Positions 39,697-47,791 of a stretch of 64,000 bases of DNA are shown here, in pieces. A program made the translations under genes and the position numbers. Below the pieces are notes generated by a model, which was given only the letters and a program-made list of their open reading frames with translations, ran no database searches and was not told the DNA's origin. The number at the start of each line of letters is the position of its first letter. Positions within the stretch are counted from its first letter, which is position 1. Origin of the DNA: Micromonospora sp. WMMD1082. Lineage in GTDB: Bacteria; Actinomycetota; Actinomycetes; Mycobacteriales; Micromonosporaceae. The stretch is taken from contig NZ_JARUBM010000002.1 of NCBI RefSeq assembly GCF_029626175.1, forward strand, positions 3,737,001-3,801,000. The letters are read 5' to 3'.

Positions 39697-40238
39697 TCAG
39701 GCAGGTGGGCTGAGATAGACCATCAGGCCGGCTCCGGTCACCAGGTGGCGCCAGCCGAGCCGCTGGTAGAAGCCGGTGGCGGTCGTGATCGCGGTGGCGG
39801 TGAGCAGCCACGACGGCGTGTCCTGCACGATCGCCGCCAGTAGTGCCTGGCCCAGGCCACGACGTTGCGCGTCGGGTCGCACGACCAGTTCCCGCACTTC
39901 TCGTCTGCCGACCAGTTGGTCGGCCCGCCCACCGAGCAGGACGCGCAATGTCGCGTAGCTGCCGGTCGCCGGGAACGGCTGTGGGGGTGTCGAAACCGTA
40001 GGCGAAGCCCGACCGTCGGACCCTGGCTGCCCGTGGCGACCGCCCCGATGAAGCCGGCCTGCGCACTATGCCGGCGGAGGGTGGCGGCGAACTCGTCGGC
40101 ACGATGTGCAGGCTCGTTCCACGGCGGTGCGCAGAACACGGCCCGGTAGCAGTCTCGCAGCTCGTCGACTCTGGTGTCGGCAGTGGCGGCGTCGAGCAGC
40201 CGCACCGACGGCGGGTCCGGCTCCCTCATGATCACCAT
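39697..40238 (-). pseudogene. GNAT acetyltransferase with two frameshifts
   Basis: Three consecutive frames together give one GNAT protein: VRLLDAATADTRVDELRDCY ... AGFIGAVATGSQG in the first, FAYGFDTPTAVPGD in the second, and ELVVRPDAQRRGLGQALLAAI (acetyl-CoA motif) to GFYQRLGWRHL in the third. The breaks lie near 40005-40015 and 39970-39985, in G/C runs. Either the gene is recently dead or two bases were misread. Confidence 0.75.
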
Positions 40239-40269
40239 GGGCCTCCCCGGTGGCGGCCGGCGCCTGCGC

Positions 40270-40314
40270 GGCCGGCGCCATCCAGGTCGGGATAGCGGCG
40301 TGATGGCGCCGGCC
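40270..40314 (-). terminator. Strong hairpin after the sod operon
   Basis: GGCCGGCGCCATC (40270-40282) is perfectly inverted at 40302-40314 with a 19-nt loop. It lies just downstream of the small gene that follows sod, in its transcription direction. The stable GC stem fits an actinobacterial terminator, though no U-tract is seen. Confidence 0.6.
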
Positions 40315-40334
40315 ACCCCGACCCGGATGAAGTC

Positions 40335-40598
40335 CTACCCGGTCTCTGGCTGTCCGGCGGTGGCGGCGACGATCAGGGACAACTCTCGTACGAGGTCGTC
40401 CATGGTCTGGCCGCTGTGCGCGCGGAGTAGTCCGAGGCTGAGGTCGGCCAGGAGGTAGAAGCCGAGGGTCTTGGCCTGTTCGGAGCCGAACGCGGCGAGC
40501 AGTTCCTCGGCGCCGGCGAGGTCACCGCGTTGTTTGGCGGCGATGACGCCGGCGGCGCGTTGCACCAGTTCCGCCGCGGCCGGGGTGGGTCCGGTCAC
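40335..40598 (-). CDS. Small helical protein downstream of sod (paralogue of the alaS-linked protein)
   Basis: The protein has 87 aa, starting at GTG 40598, 5 nt after the sod stop. It is all-helical by composition and similar along most of its length to the 36722-36976 product (VIAAKQRGDLAGAEELLAAF; MDDLVRELSLIVAA versus [14 protein letters not shown]). No domain is recognised. Its place in the sod unit, under the same type of box, links it to the metal-regulated set. Confidence 0.78.
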   Translation of the reverse strand: MTGPTPAAAELVQRAAGVIAAKQRGDLAGAEELLAAFGSEQAKTLGFYLLADLSLGLLRAHSGQTMDDLVRELSLIVAATAGQPETG

Positions 40599-40603
40599 GC
40601 CGG

Positions 40604-41218
40604 TCAGATCTTCGGGGCGGTGGCGCGGGCGGCGTCGAAGCGGGCGATCACGTCCGGCCAGTTGACCAGGTTCCACAGCCGGTCCACGTAGTCCGGGCGG
40701 ACGTTCTTGTACTGCAGGTAGTAGGCGTGTTCCCAGGCGTCGAAGACCAGTAGCGGGGTGGAGCCCTGCCCGACGTTGCCGTGGTGGTCGTACACCTGCT
40801 CCACGATCAGCCGCCGGCTCAGCGGCTCCCAGGCCAGCACACCCCAGCCGGAGCCCTGCACCCCCTTGGTGGCGGCGGAGAGTTGGCCGGCGAAGGCGTC
40901 GAAGGAGCCGAAGTGCTCCTCGATCGCGGCGGCCAACTCGCCGTCGGGTCGGTCACCGCCGTCGGGCGAGAGGTTGCCCCAGAAGATCGTGTGCAGTACG
41001 TGCCCGGAGAGGTTGAACGCGTACGTCTTCTCCAGGCCGACCAACGTGGAGAAGTCGCCCTTGTCGCGGGCCTCGGCGAGCTGCTCCAGCCCGTCGTTGG
41101 CGCCCTTGACGTACGCGGCGTGGTGCTTGTCGTGGTGCAGCTCCAGGATCTGCCCCGACATGGCCGGCTCCAGCGCGCCGTAGTCGTAGGGCAGGTTGGG
41201 CAGGGTGTAGACCGCCAT
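40604..41218 (-). CDS. Superoxide dismutase, Fe/Mn type (probable SodF)
   Basis: The protein has 204 aa. [40 protein letters not shown] and [12 protein letters not shown] carry the four metal ligands (three His and one Asp) of Fe/Mn-SOD. It removes superoxide in the cytosol. It is divergent from a Fur-family gene with a TGC-N9-GCA box between them, as sodF is Nur-repressed in Streptomyces; iron is therefore the likely metal. Confidence 0.95.
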   Translation of the reverse strand: MAVYTLPNLPYDYGALEPAMSGQILELHHDKHHAAYVKGANDGLEQLAEARDKGDFSTLVGLEKTYAFNLSGHVLHTIFWGNLSPDGGDRPDGELAAAIEEHFGSFDAFAGQLSAATKGVQGSGWGVLAWEPLSRRLIVEQVYDHHGNVGQGSTPLLVFDAWEHAYYLQYKNVRPDYVDRLWNLVNWPDVIARFDAARATAPKI

Positions 41219-41254
41219 CAGAACTCCTCAAGGGTTGCTGCCAAAACTATGCTG

Positions 41255-41271
41255 TTGCCATCACCTTGCAA
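41255..41271. promoter_or_regulatory. Fur-family (Nur-like) box between sod and the fur-family gene
   Basis: TTGCCATCACCTTGCAA repeats the TTGC-N9-GCAA geometry. It lies 37 nt from the sod start and 33 nt from the regulator start, so one bound dimer could repress both. The published Nur box is tGCaa-N5-ttGCA, which is the same TGC-N9-GCA spacing. Confidence 0.8.
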
Positions 41272-41303
41272 CAGAGTAGTACGGGTGCGCTGAGGAGTGG
41301 CGA

Positions 41304-41762
41304 TTGATCACATCAAAGACCGACCGGGTCGACGCCGCGGTGCGGCACCTACGCCACGCGGGTCTGCGCATCACCGCGGCCAGGCGCGCGGTGCTCGACC
41401 AGCTCGCGCACGCGGTCGGCGACCGTGGACACCTCACCGTGACCGAGCTGCACCACGCGCTACTCGCCCGTGGCGTGGCCGTGGAACTGTCGACGGTGCA
41501 TCGGGTGCTGCGGCAACTGGTCGAGCTGGGCATCGCGCACACCGTGCCGGTCGGCCGGAGCCTCACGTTCGGGCTCGCCGGCGACGCACACCACCACGCC
41601 GTCTGCGGCAGCTGCGGTGACATGCGGCAGCTGCCAGCCGACGCGGTCGCGGCGAGCGTCGCCGCCGCACGAGCCGTCGGCATCGACACCGACCCGTCCA
41701 AGCAGCCCAGCGGTGTCGTCGTCTACGGCCAGTGTGCGAGATGCCGAACAACGGGCCCTTGA
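41304..41762 (+). CDS. Fur-family metal regulator (Nur-like)
   Basis: The protein has 152 aa. The winged helix is LRHAGLRITAARRAVLDQL with VELSTVHRVLRQLVELGI as recognition region. HHHAVCGSCG and the late CARC give the paired CxxC structural zinc site, and the adjacent His cluster can bind the sensor metal. TTG 41304 behind GAGGAG is the start. Its own promoter, sod, alaS and def carry the same box, which makes it the likely master of this set. Nickel sensing is inferred from the box and sod, and the Nur-type ligands are not all evident; FurA/CatR-like or another Fur subtype is possible. Confidence 0.8.
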   Translation: MITSKTDRVDAAVRHLRHAGLRITAARRAVLDQLAHAVGDRGHLTVTELHHALLARGVAVELSTVHRVLRQLVELGIAHTVPVGRSLTFGLAGDAHHHAVCGSCGDMRQLPADAVAASVAAARAVGIDTDPSKQPSGVVVYGQCARCRTTGP

Positions 41763-42389
41763 CGAGCGGACCCGCCGGTGCGCGGCCCGCCACGGTCCCG
41801 GCATCGGCCGGACCGGCACGCCTGTCGAGCGCTCACGGGACCGCAGCGGGCAACCGCAGCGGACTGGCCGACAGCTACCGGCTCGCGGTGCGGGCGGCGG
41901 CCCTGGCGAACGCACGACTCGACGACCTTACCGACGCGCGGACGCTGCTGGCCGACCAGCCCCGACCGCGACACCGTCACGGACACCGACCTGTCCACGT
42001 TGCGAAAGGCCGGACGTCACCTGCGAGAGGTCTTCGGCAACGTGGCGGCGAGCAATGAGCGGGAGGCGGTGGACCGGCTCAACAGCCTGCTGGCCCGGTA
42101 CCGGGTCCGGCCGATGATCACCGGCACCTGCGCGGTCGACTGGCACATGCACGTCGCCGCACCCGGCACGCCCTCCTCGGTCGAATACCTCGCCGCCGCC
42201 GTCTGGGGACTCGCCGCGTGGCTGTGCGAGCGAGGCATCGACCGGCTCGGCGTCTGCGCGGAACCGCGATGCCAGGCCGCGTTCCTCGACGACAGCAGCA
42301 ACCGGCGCCGTCGGTTCTGCTCCGAACGGTGCGCCACCCGCCACCACGTACGAGCACACCGCGCCAGACGACGCACCGCCCACCCTTGA
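41741..42389 (+). pseudogene. CGNR zinc-finger/ABATE-domain protein with one frameshift
   Basis: The first frame gives YRLAVRAAALANARLDDLTDAR, and after a break near 41960 (CCCCGACC) the next frame continues DTDLSTLRKAGRHLREVFGN. It ends with GVCAEPRCQAAFLDDSSNRRRRFCSERCATRHHVRAHRAR, read in pieces, the CGNR zinc finger with C-x4-C and C-x3-C. Such proteins are probable stress regulators. One extra C explains the break, so a misread is possible. It overlaps the regulator gene's end. Confidence 0.75.
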
Positions 42390-42456
42390 CCCCCGTCCCG
42401 ACCAGCCCGCCAGTGGGCAGGTATGGGCGCGGTAGCAGGCAGCCTCCCCCATCCTT

Positions 42457-42473
42457 ACTGCCAATAATATGCA
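42457..42473. promoter_or_regulatory. Fur-family (Nur-like) box upstream of def
   Basis: CTGCCAATAATATGCAA has TGC and GCA arms nine bases apart, like the other two boxes. It is 20 nt upstream of the def start and close to a TATGAT hexamer at 42479-42484. It should control def and tsaD together. Confidence 0.72.
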
Positions 42474-42493
42474 ATTGCCTATGATAGGCGGTT

Positions 42494-43036
42494 GTGCAGA
42501 CCTCGCCCGGCACCCCGCGTCCCATCACCCGATACGGCACCCCCGTGCTACACCGCCGCTGCACCGAGGTGACCGACTTCGACGACGCCCTCGCCCAACT
42601 CGTCGCCGACATGTTCGCCAGCATGTACGCCGCTCATGGCGTCGGACTGGCTGCCAACCAAATCGGCGTGGACGCCCGGATCTTCGTCGTGGACTGTCCC
42701 GACGCCACCGGTGCCCACACCGTGGCCACCGTCGTCAACCCGATCCTGCACCTACCCGAGCACCGTGACCTGGTGACCGACTCCGAGGGCTGCCTGTCCG
42801 TGCCCGGCCAGCGCGCCGAACTGGCCCGCTGCGCCACCGCCACCGTCACCGGATTCGACGTCCACGGCCACCAGATCCGGCTCGACGGCACCGGCACCCT
42901 CGCCCGCTGCTTCCAACACGAGGTCGACCACCTCGACGGCCTCGCCTACGTCGACCGGCTCCCCACCAAACTCCGCAAACAGCTCCTCGCCGCCAGCGCC
43001 GAACACCCCGGCACCGGCATCGCACAGGACGGCTGA
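42494..43036 (+). CDS. def: Peptide deformylase, probably a second, regulated copy
   Basis: The protein has 180 aa. All three deformylase motifs are intact: GVGLAANQIG, EGCLSVPG (metal Cys) and QHEVDHLDG (two metal His and catalytic Glu). It removes the formyl group from nascent proteins using Fe2+ or a substitute. It is not beside fmt, its usual partner, but 3 nt before tsaD and behind a Fur-type box, which suggests a backup enzyme used under metal limitation. Confidence 0.93.
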   Translation: MQTSPGTPRPITRYGTPVLHRRCTEVTDFDDALAQLVADMFASMYAAHGVGLAANQIGVDARIFVVDCPDATGAHTVATVVNPILHLPEHRDLVTDSEGCLSVPGQRAELARCATATVTGFDVHGHQIRLDGTGTLARCFQHEVDHLDGLAYVDRLPTKLRKQLLAASAEHPGTGIAQDG

Positions 43037-43039
43037 CCG

Positions 43040-44077
43040 ATGCCGGTCGTCCTCGGCATCGAAACCTCCTGCGACGAAACCGGCGTCGGCATCGTCGCCG
43101 ACGGCGTCCTGCTCGGCGACGCCCTCGCGACCAGCATGGACGAACACGCCCGCTTCGGCGGAGTCGTCCCCGAGATCGCCGCCCGCGCCCACCTGCACGC
43201 CGTCGCCCCGATGGTGCGACACGCCCTCGACCGCGCCGGCATCGGCTTCGGTGACATCGACGCCGTCGCCGCCACCGCAGGACCCGGCCTCGCCACCGCC
43301 GTGCAGGTCGGCCTCGCCGCCGGCAAAGCCTACGCACTCACCCTCAACGTCCCCCTCTACGGCGTGCACCACCTCGCCGGCCACGCCGCCGTCGACACCC
43401 TCGAACACGGCCCCCTACCCGCCCGCTGCGCAGCGTTGATCGTCTCCGGCGGACACACCAGCCTGCTACTGATCGGCGACCTCGCCCGCGACCCCGTCGT
43501 CCACCTCGGCGACACCGTCGACGACGCCGCCGGAGAAGCCTTCGACAAAGTCGCCCGCCTACTCGGCCTGCCCTACCCCGGCGGCCCCGCGATCGACCAG
43601 GCCGCCCGTGCCGGCGACCCCGCAGCGATCACCTTCCCCCGACCGATGACCGGACCCCACGACCCGCCCTACCAGTTCTCCTTCTCCGGCCTGAAAACCG
43701 CCGTCGCCCGCTGGATCGAAAAGCACGGCGACCAACCCGTACCCGTAGCCGACGTCGCCGCGTCGTTCCAGGAAGCCGTAGCGGACACCCTCACCCGCAA
43801 GGCCCTCGCCGCCTGCCGCCACCACCAGGCCGACACCCTGCTACTCGTCGGCGGCGTCGCCGCCAACACCCGTGTACGACACCTCGCCGAACAACGCTGC
43901 GCCGCCGCTGGCGTGCGGCTACGCGTACCGTCGCCTCGGCTCTGCACCGACAACGGCGCCATGATCGCCACCCTCGGCGACCTCCTCATCCGCAACGACA
44001 TCACCCCCGACCGACTCGACCTCCGCGCCGACCCATCCGCCACCCTGCACGGCGCCCTCCTACACGGCCCACGCTGA
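43040..44077 (+). CDS. tsaD: tRNA threonylcarbamoyladenosine transferase TsaD, probably a second copy
   Basis: The protein has 345 aa. [13 protein letters not shown] start, [11 protein letters not shown] (metal His pair), [19 protein letters not shown] and CTDNGAMIA (metal Asp) are standard TsaD blocks. It transfers threonylcarbamoyl to A37 of ANN-decoding tRNAs with TsaB/TsaE. Those partners, which normally sit next to it, are absent here. It is co-transcribed with def under the 42457 box. Confidence 0.93.
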   Translation: MPVVLGIETSCDETGVGIVADGVLLGDALATSMDEHARFGGVVPEIAARAHLHAVAPMVRHALDRAGIGFGDIDAVAATAGPGLATAVQVGLAAGKAYALTLNVPLYGVHHLAGHAAVDTLEHGPLPARCAALIVSGGHTSLLLIGDLARDPVVHLGDTVDDAAGEAFDKVARLLGLPYPGGPAIDQAARAGDPAAITFPRPMTGPHDPPYQFSFSGLKTAVARWIEKHGDQPVPVADVAASFQEAVADTLTRKALAACRHHQADTLLLVGGVAANTRVRHLAEQRCAAAGVRLRVPSPRLCTDNGAMIATLGDLLIRNDITPDRLDLRADPSATLHGALLHGPR

Positions 44078-44154
44078 CAAACAGCCCTCATGTGGGACGA
44101 CGGCGGCTACGCCAACAGCATCGACTCCACCCTGCTGACCTGGGCGAAAATAAC

Positions 44155-44365
44155 AGCTCGGCGTTCTGGTGAAGATCGTCAAATGCAGCGACGACGTCAA
44201 GGGCTTCACGGTCCACCCGCGAAGGTGGGTCGTGGGGGAGGACCCTCGGATGGCTGGTCCGCAACCGGCGCCTGGCCCGCGACTACGAACGGCTCACCGT
44301 CAATTCATGATCAAGGTCGCGATGATCCGACTCATGACGATACGTCTGGCCTGTCAGCCGACTCG
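44155..44365 (+). pseudogene. IS5-type transposase C-terminal remnant
   Basis: Three frames contain pieces of one transposase end: VKIVKCSDDVKGFTVHPRRWVV, then GWLVRNRRLARDYERLTVNS, then MIKVAMIRLMTIRLA. This is the well-known IS5-family C terminus broken by at least two indels. The N-terminal part and inverted repeats are gone. The rest of the 44078-44556 gap shows no gene. Confidence 0.75.
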
Positions 44366-44556
44366 TTGGAACGATGCTACCGAGCGCGAAGCCGCCCGAC
44401 GTATCAACACCGAACGACTTCGCGCCGTGTAGCGACCTGGTTACCCGACAGTCTCTCGGGCGGGGCGCGTAACAGATCATCCGAGAGTTCGCCGTGAGGT
44501 CGTGTGAAGGCGAGGTCGGTAGCTGCCAGACATGAGGATATGGTTCGCGTTCCGGT

Positions 44557-44568
44557 GAGAGCGCTCTC
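44557..44568. promoter_or_regulatory. LacI-type operator upstream of the phosphotransferase gene
   Basis: GAGAGCGCTCTC is a perfect 12-bp palindrome with the central CG typical of LacI-family sites. The same 12 bases occur at 49038-49049 beside a LacI-family gene. It lies 75 nt before the phosphotransferase start. Confidence 0.78.
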
Positions 44569-44642
44569 GCTTCTAGGGTGTTGCCGCTGGCCCGTCGGCG
44601 TCGCGTCGACGCGGTACCAGTGCCACGACCTTGGAGGGTTTG

Positions 44643-45632
44643 GTGGAGAGCATCACGAAGAACCGGCAGCCGGTGGCTGTGTTGCGGGCGATGGTGGCTC
44701 GCGCGTACGGCGACGGCCAGGTCCCGGTCGGGGGCGGCTGGGCGGTGGAACTCGACCATGGGTGGTTCAACGTGGCCTACCGGATCTGGCTCCGTGACGG
44801 GCGTCAGGTGGTACTGAAGATCGCTCCTCCGGCGGGGGTGGAGGTGATGACCTACGAGCGGGACATGATGCGCACCGAGGTCCACGCGTTGGCCCTGATC
44901 GGTCAGCAGACGACCGTTCCGGTGCCGGAGGTCCACTACTACGATCCGAGCCGGGAGTTGTGCGACGCGGACTACTTCTTCATGGAGTACGTTGACGCCG
45001 ACAACCTGGGCATCGTCATGAACCGGCTACCCGCGGCCGAGTACGCCGGGTACGCGGAAGCGCTGGGCGCGGTGAACCGGCGGCTGAACCAGATCAAGGG
45101 CGGTCACTTTGGTCGTCTGCTGGGTGGTGGTTCCGGCGCGACGTGGCGGCAGGTGTTCACCGGCATGTTGGAGGACGTGCTCCGCGACGGGCAGCGGCGG
45201 CGGGTCGACATCGGCGTCGACTACGACGCGGTCCGCGCGGTGGTGGCGGCGCACGCTGACTGCCTGGACGAGGTTGTCGAGCCGGTGCTGGTCGAGTGGG
45301 ACCTGTGGGAGAGCAACGTCCTGATCCGTGACGGGGCGATCGTGTGCGTCATCGATCACGAGCGGGCGTTCTTCGGTGATCCGTTGATGGAGGCGGGATT
45401 CACCGCCACGGAGTTGGCCGGGGCGTTCTCTGACCCGGAACCGTTCCTGCGTGGCTACGGGCATCGGCCGGTGACCGCAGCCGAACGGATGCGGCGTCGG
45501 CTCTACAACCTGTACCTGGATCTGATCATGGCGATCGAGACGGTGTATCGCGGGCACACCGATGCGGCCCAGTACAACCAGGCGAAGGCGCGGCTGGCGA
45601 CGATCATGGCGGGTTTCGATCACCGTCGGTGA
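44643..45632 (+). CDS. Aminoglycoside phosphotransferase-like kinase (APH family)
   Basis: The protein has 329 aa. VVLKIAPP (ATP Lys), VEWDLWESNVLIRDGAIVCVID read in part as the Brenner-like D-x4-N loop, and IDHERAFFGDPLMEAGF (metal Asp) fit the APH/choline-kinase fold; the catalytic HxD is EWD here. GTG 44643 follows GGAGGG. It is followed 31 nt later by a MATE exporter and lies behind a LacI-type operator. The substrate could be a drug or a sugar-like metabolite. Confidence 0.82.
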   Translation: MESITKNRQPVAVLRAMVARAYGDGQVPVGGGWAVELDHGWFNVAYRIWLRDGRQVVLKIAPPAGVEVMTYERDMMRTEVHALALIGQQTTVPVPEVHYYDPSRELCDADYFFMEYVDADNLGIVMNRLPAAEYAGYAEALGAVNRRLNQIKGGHFGRLLGGGSGATWRQVFTGMLEDVLRDGQRRRVDIGVDYDAVRAVVAAHADCLDEVVEPVLVEWDLWESNVLIRDGAIVCVIDHERAFFGDPLMEAGFTATELAGAFSDPEPFLRGYGHRPVTAAERMRRRLYNLYLDLIMAIETVYRGHTDAAQYNQAKARLATIMAGFDHRR

Positions 45633-45663
45633 CACCAGATCCAGCAGCGGTTGTGGAGGTGCG

Positions 45664-45822
45664 GTGTCATCGCTGCGTCGCGGTGTTCGTCGTGAGCAGG
45701 TCGCGGCGCTGGGTACCGCGCCGGTAGGCCGGCTGCTGTGGCACGCGTGCGTGCACACGACGATGTCGGTGGGTGTGTACGGGGTCTACGCGCTGACGAA
45801 CGCGTGGTTCGTCGGGCGGGGG
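45664..45822 (+). pseudogene. MATE efflux gene, 5' part (interrupted by an IS110 element)
   Basis: GTG 45664, behind GGAGG, encodes 53 residues (LGTAPVGRLLWHACVHTTMS, VYALTNAWFVGRG) before the element begins. The reading frame continues exactly at 47792 with VGPVAFAAVN. Joining both parts gives a 468-aa MATE exporter. The gene is broken by insertion, with no base lost. Confidence 0.9.
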
Positions 45823-45828
45823 GTGTCC

Positions 45829-46323
45829 CTATGGGTTTGTCAATGGGGCGTCGAGGGTCTTGGCCCAGGCGATGACGTGGTCGATGGCGTCGCGGGTGAG
45901 GCCGATCGTCGGGTCGGTGGTGATCAACAGGGTGGGGCTGGTGCGTGTGGCGGCCCAGCTGTGAGCTTCGGGTGTGTGGAGGTCATCGATCCATGCCGCG
46001 GGCCGTTGCAGGGCGTAGGTGGCAATGAGTGGGATCTTGTTGCTGGGGTGGAAGGGTGGGGCTGGCATGGTGATCACGGGTAGGGCCGTGATGTGCAGAA
46101 GCGGAGCGAGAAGCTGGTTGGCTTCGTCGTTCCAGCTTGTGGCCCATGCGATGTCCAGGACGGTGCTCGCTTCGGTGATCCAGGCGCCGTGTGTGGGGTT
46201 GACACGAACGGGTTCCTCGTCCTCAGGGAACAGGTGGTGCTCGGTGTAGCCGGCCGGCGGCTGAGTGGTTCCGTAGGGGTTAAGGACACCGTCGACGTCG
46301 AGCAGCAGCAGGGGTCGGCTCAT
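45829..46323 (-). CDS. HAD-like protein, passenger gene of the IS110 element (copy 1)
   Basis: The protein has 164 aa. LLLDVDGVLNPYG is the HAD DxDx[T/V] motif (DVDGV), ATSWNDEAN the second motif, and WIDDLH the metal-binding third one, so the phosphatase-type fold is complete but small and cap-less (HAD_18-like). It is 23 nt from the transposase gene on the same strand and appears identical in copy 2. IS110 elements usually carry no passenger. The role is unknown. Confidence 0.85.
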   Translation of the reverse strand: MSRPLLLLDVDGVLNPYGTTQPPAGYTEHHLFPEDEEPVRVNPTHGAWITEASTVLDIAWATSWNDEANQLLAPLLHITALPVITMPAPPFHPSNKIPLIATYALQRPAAWIDDLHTPEAHSWAATRTSPTLLITTDPTIGLTRDAIDHVIAWAKTLDAPLTNP

Positions 46324-46346
46324 TCGGAGGATTGTGCCTGGTGTGG

Positions 46347-47549
46347 TCAGCCGGTTGTGACCGCGACGATTGGCCTCGGCTGGTAAGGGACCTTGTCGCG
46401 GAGCATGGCGAACAGGACGTCGATGCGGCGGCGGGCCAGGCAGATCAGGGCGGCGTTGTGGCGTTTGCCTTGGGCTCTCTTGCGGTCGTAGTAGGCACGG
46501 CTGGCTGGGTCGGCCAGGGCAGCGAACGCGGCGAGGAAGAATGCGCGTTTGAGCTGTTTGTTGCCGTTGCGGGCGGGGTGTTCGCCGCGGATGCTGCTGC
46601 CGGAGCGTCGGGTGACCGGTGCCAGGCCGGCGTAGGCGGCCAAATGTCCGGGGGTGGCGAACGAGGTGCCGTCGCCTACTTCGAGCAGGATTCTTGCGGC
46701 GGTCCTGACGCCGATGCCGGGCATCGAGGTCAGGACCGCGGCAAGAGGGTGCGCATCAAGCATCCTGTCGACTTCGGCGGCGACCTGGTCACGCTGTTGC
46801 AACACGTCGCGCAGGCTGTCGGCCAGCCTCGGCAGGATCGTCTCGGCCGCGGCGGTGCCCGGGACGATGACGGTCTGCTCATCCAACGCGGTCGTGATCC
46901 GTTCGACCAGGCGTTCGCCCATGCGCGGCGCGTTCTTGGTCGCGATCGACATCAGTTTGCGGCGTCCGGCCTTGCGCAGCCCGGCCGGGCCGCCGCAGCG
47001 CGACAGCAGCTCCAAGACGGCCTTGTGCTGAATGTTCTGGCCCAAAGCTCGCTCCAGAGCTGGATGAATCTGGGTGAGCAGCCCGCGGATGCGGTTGGTC
47101 AGCCGGGTGGCCTCACCGGCCAGGTCGTCGTCGAAGCCAACCAGTACCTCCAGCTCGGCGAGGGCTTCGTCGCCGACGTCGACGCGGCGCAGCGTGTGCG
47201 GCATGGTGCGGGCCGCATCAGCGATCACGTAGGCGTCGCGGGCGTCGGTCTTCGCGCTGCCGGGGTGCAGGTCGGCGATCCGGCGCATCGCGAGCCCGGG
47301 CAGGTAGGCGACCTGCTGGCCGCAGGCACGAGCGACCGCGACAGGCAGCGCTCCGATCGAGGCCGGCTGGTCAACCACGACCAGGACCGGGCCGTGCTTG
47401 GCCAGCTTGTCGAAGACCTGCCGCAGCTTGCCCTCCGTGTTGACCAGCGCCGCGTCGTGCAGCCGCTTGCCGTCCCGGCTGAGGGCGACGGCGTGGTGGC
47501 CGTCCTTGCCGACATCAAGACCGAGAAACACCTGGTAGTCGCCGTGCAT
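46347..47549 (-). CDS. IS110-family transposase/recombinase (copy 1)
   Basis: The protein has 400 aa. N-terminal DEDD RuvC-like domain: FLGLDVGKDGHH, VVVDQPAS, KTDARDAYVIAD. C-terminal transposase_20 domain: LTSMPGIGVRTAARIL and YAGLAPVTRRSGSSI with the conserved Ser region. ATG 47549 follows GGGGAGG. It would move the element using a bridge RNA from the adjacent non-coding end. Confidence 0.93.
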   Translation of the reverse strand: MHGDYQVFLGLDVGKDGHHAVALSRDGKRLHDAALVNTEGKLRQVFDKLAKHGPVLVVVDQPASIGALPVAVARACGQQVAYLPGLAMRRIADLHPGSAKTDARDAYVIADAARTMPHTLRRVDVGDEALAELEVLVGFDDDLAGEATRLTNRIRGLLTQIHPALERALGQNIQHKAVLELLSRCGGPAGLRKAGRRKLMSIATKNAPRMGERLVERITTALDEQTVIVPGTAAAETILPRLADSLRDVLQQRDQVAAEVDRMLDAHPLAAVLTSMPGIGVRTAARILLEVGDGTSFATPGHLAAYAGLAPVTRRSGSSIRGEHPARNGNKQLKRAFFLAAFAALADPASRAYYDRKRAQGKRHNAALICLARRRIDVLFAMLRDKVPYQPRPIVAVTTG

Positions 47550-47791
47550 CGCATCGCCTCCCCGCGACGTCGCGTTCCCGTCTCGGTCGCCAGTCTGGCG
47601 TCGACTGCCGGCAGCCACGTTACGAAGAGACCTACCCCAACCGAGCGGGCGGCCGTGTCCCTATCAGCGGTCCGTCGACGCCACCCGGCCCGGCGACAAC
47701 ACCCCCCGGATCATCCGTACGACAGGGGCAGTAAGTCATACCGAGCCGGGCGACCGAGCAGTCCCCGGCTGGGGACGATCAAAAAGGTAAC
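47550..47791 (-). ncRNA. Putative bridge RNA region, IS110 element copy 1
   Basis: This 242-nt non-coding end lies 5' of the transposase, where IS110-group elements encode their bridge RNA. It contains ATAGGGACAC (47655-47664), identical to the opposite extremity of the element (45823-45832). It also contains GTAAC, complementary to the near extremity. Both are expected of a donor-binding loop. RNA boundaries are unknown. Confidence 0.6.

Larger units (their letters stand above)
45823..47791 (-). mobile_element. IS110-family element, copy 1, with HAD-like passenger
   Basis: The 1969-bp element has no obvious terminal inverted repeats, which is normal for IS110. Ends were fixed by comparison with copy 2 (57035-59003): GTGTCCCTAT at one edge and GGTAAC at the other. 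It contains a 400-aa DEDD transposase, a 164-aa HAD-like protein and a 242-nt non-coding end. It sits inside a MATE gene, next to a G-run, without target duplication. Confidence 0.9.

Noticed and set aside
44283..44936. Minus-strand frame of 217 codons across the kinase start
   Set aside because: It overlaps the kinase start, its operator and a transposase remnant, and has no protein-like motifs.
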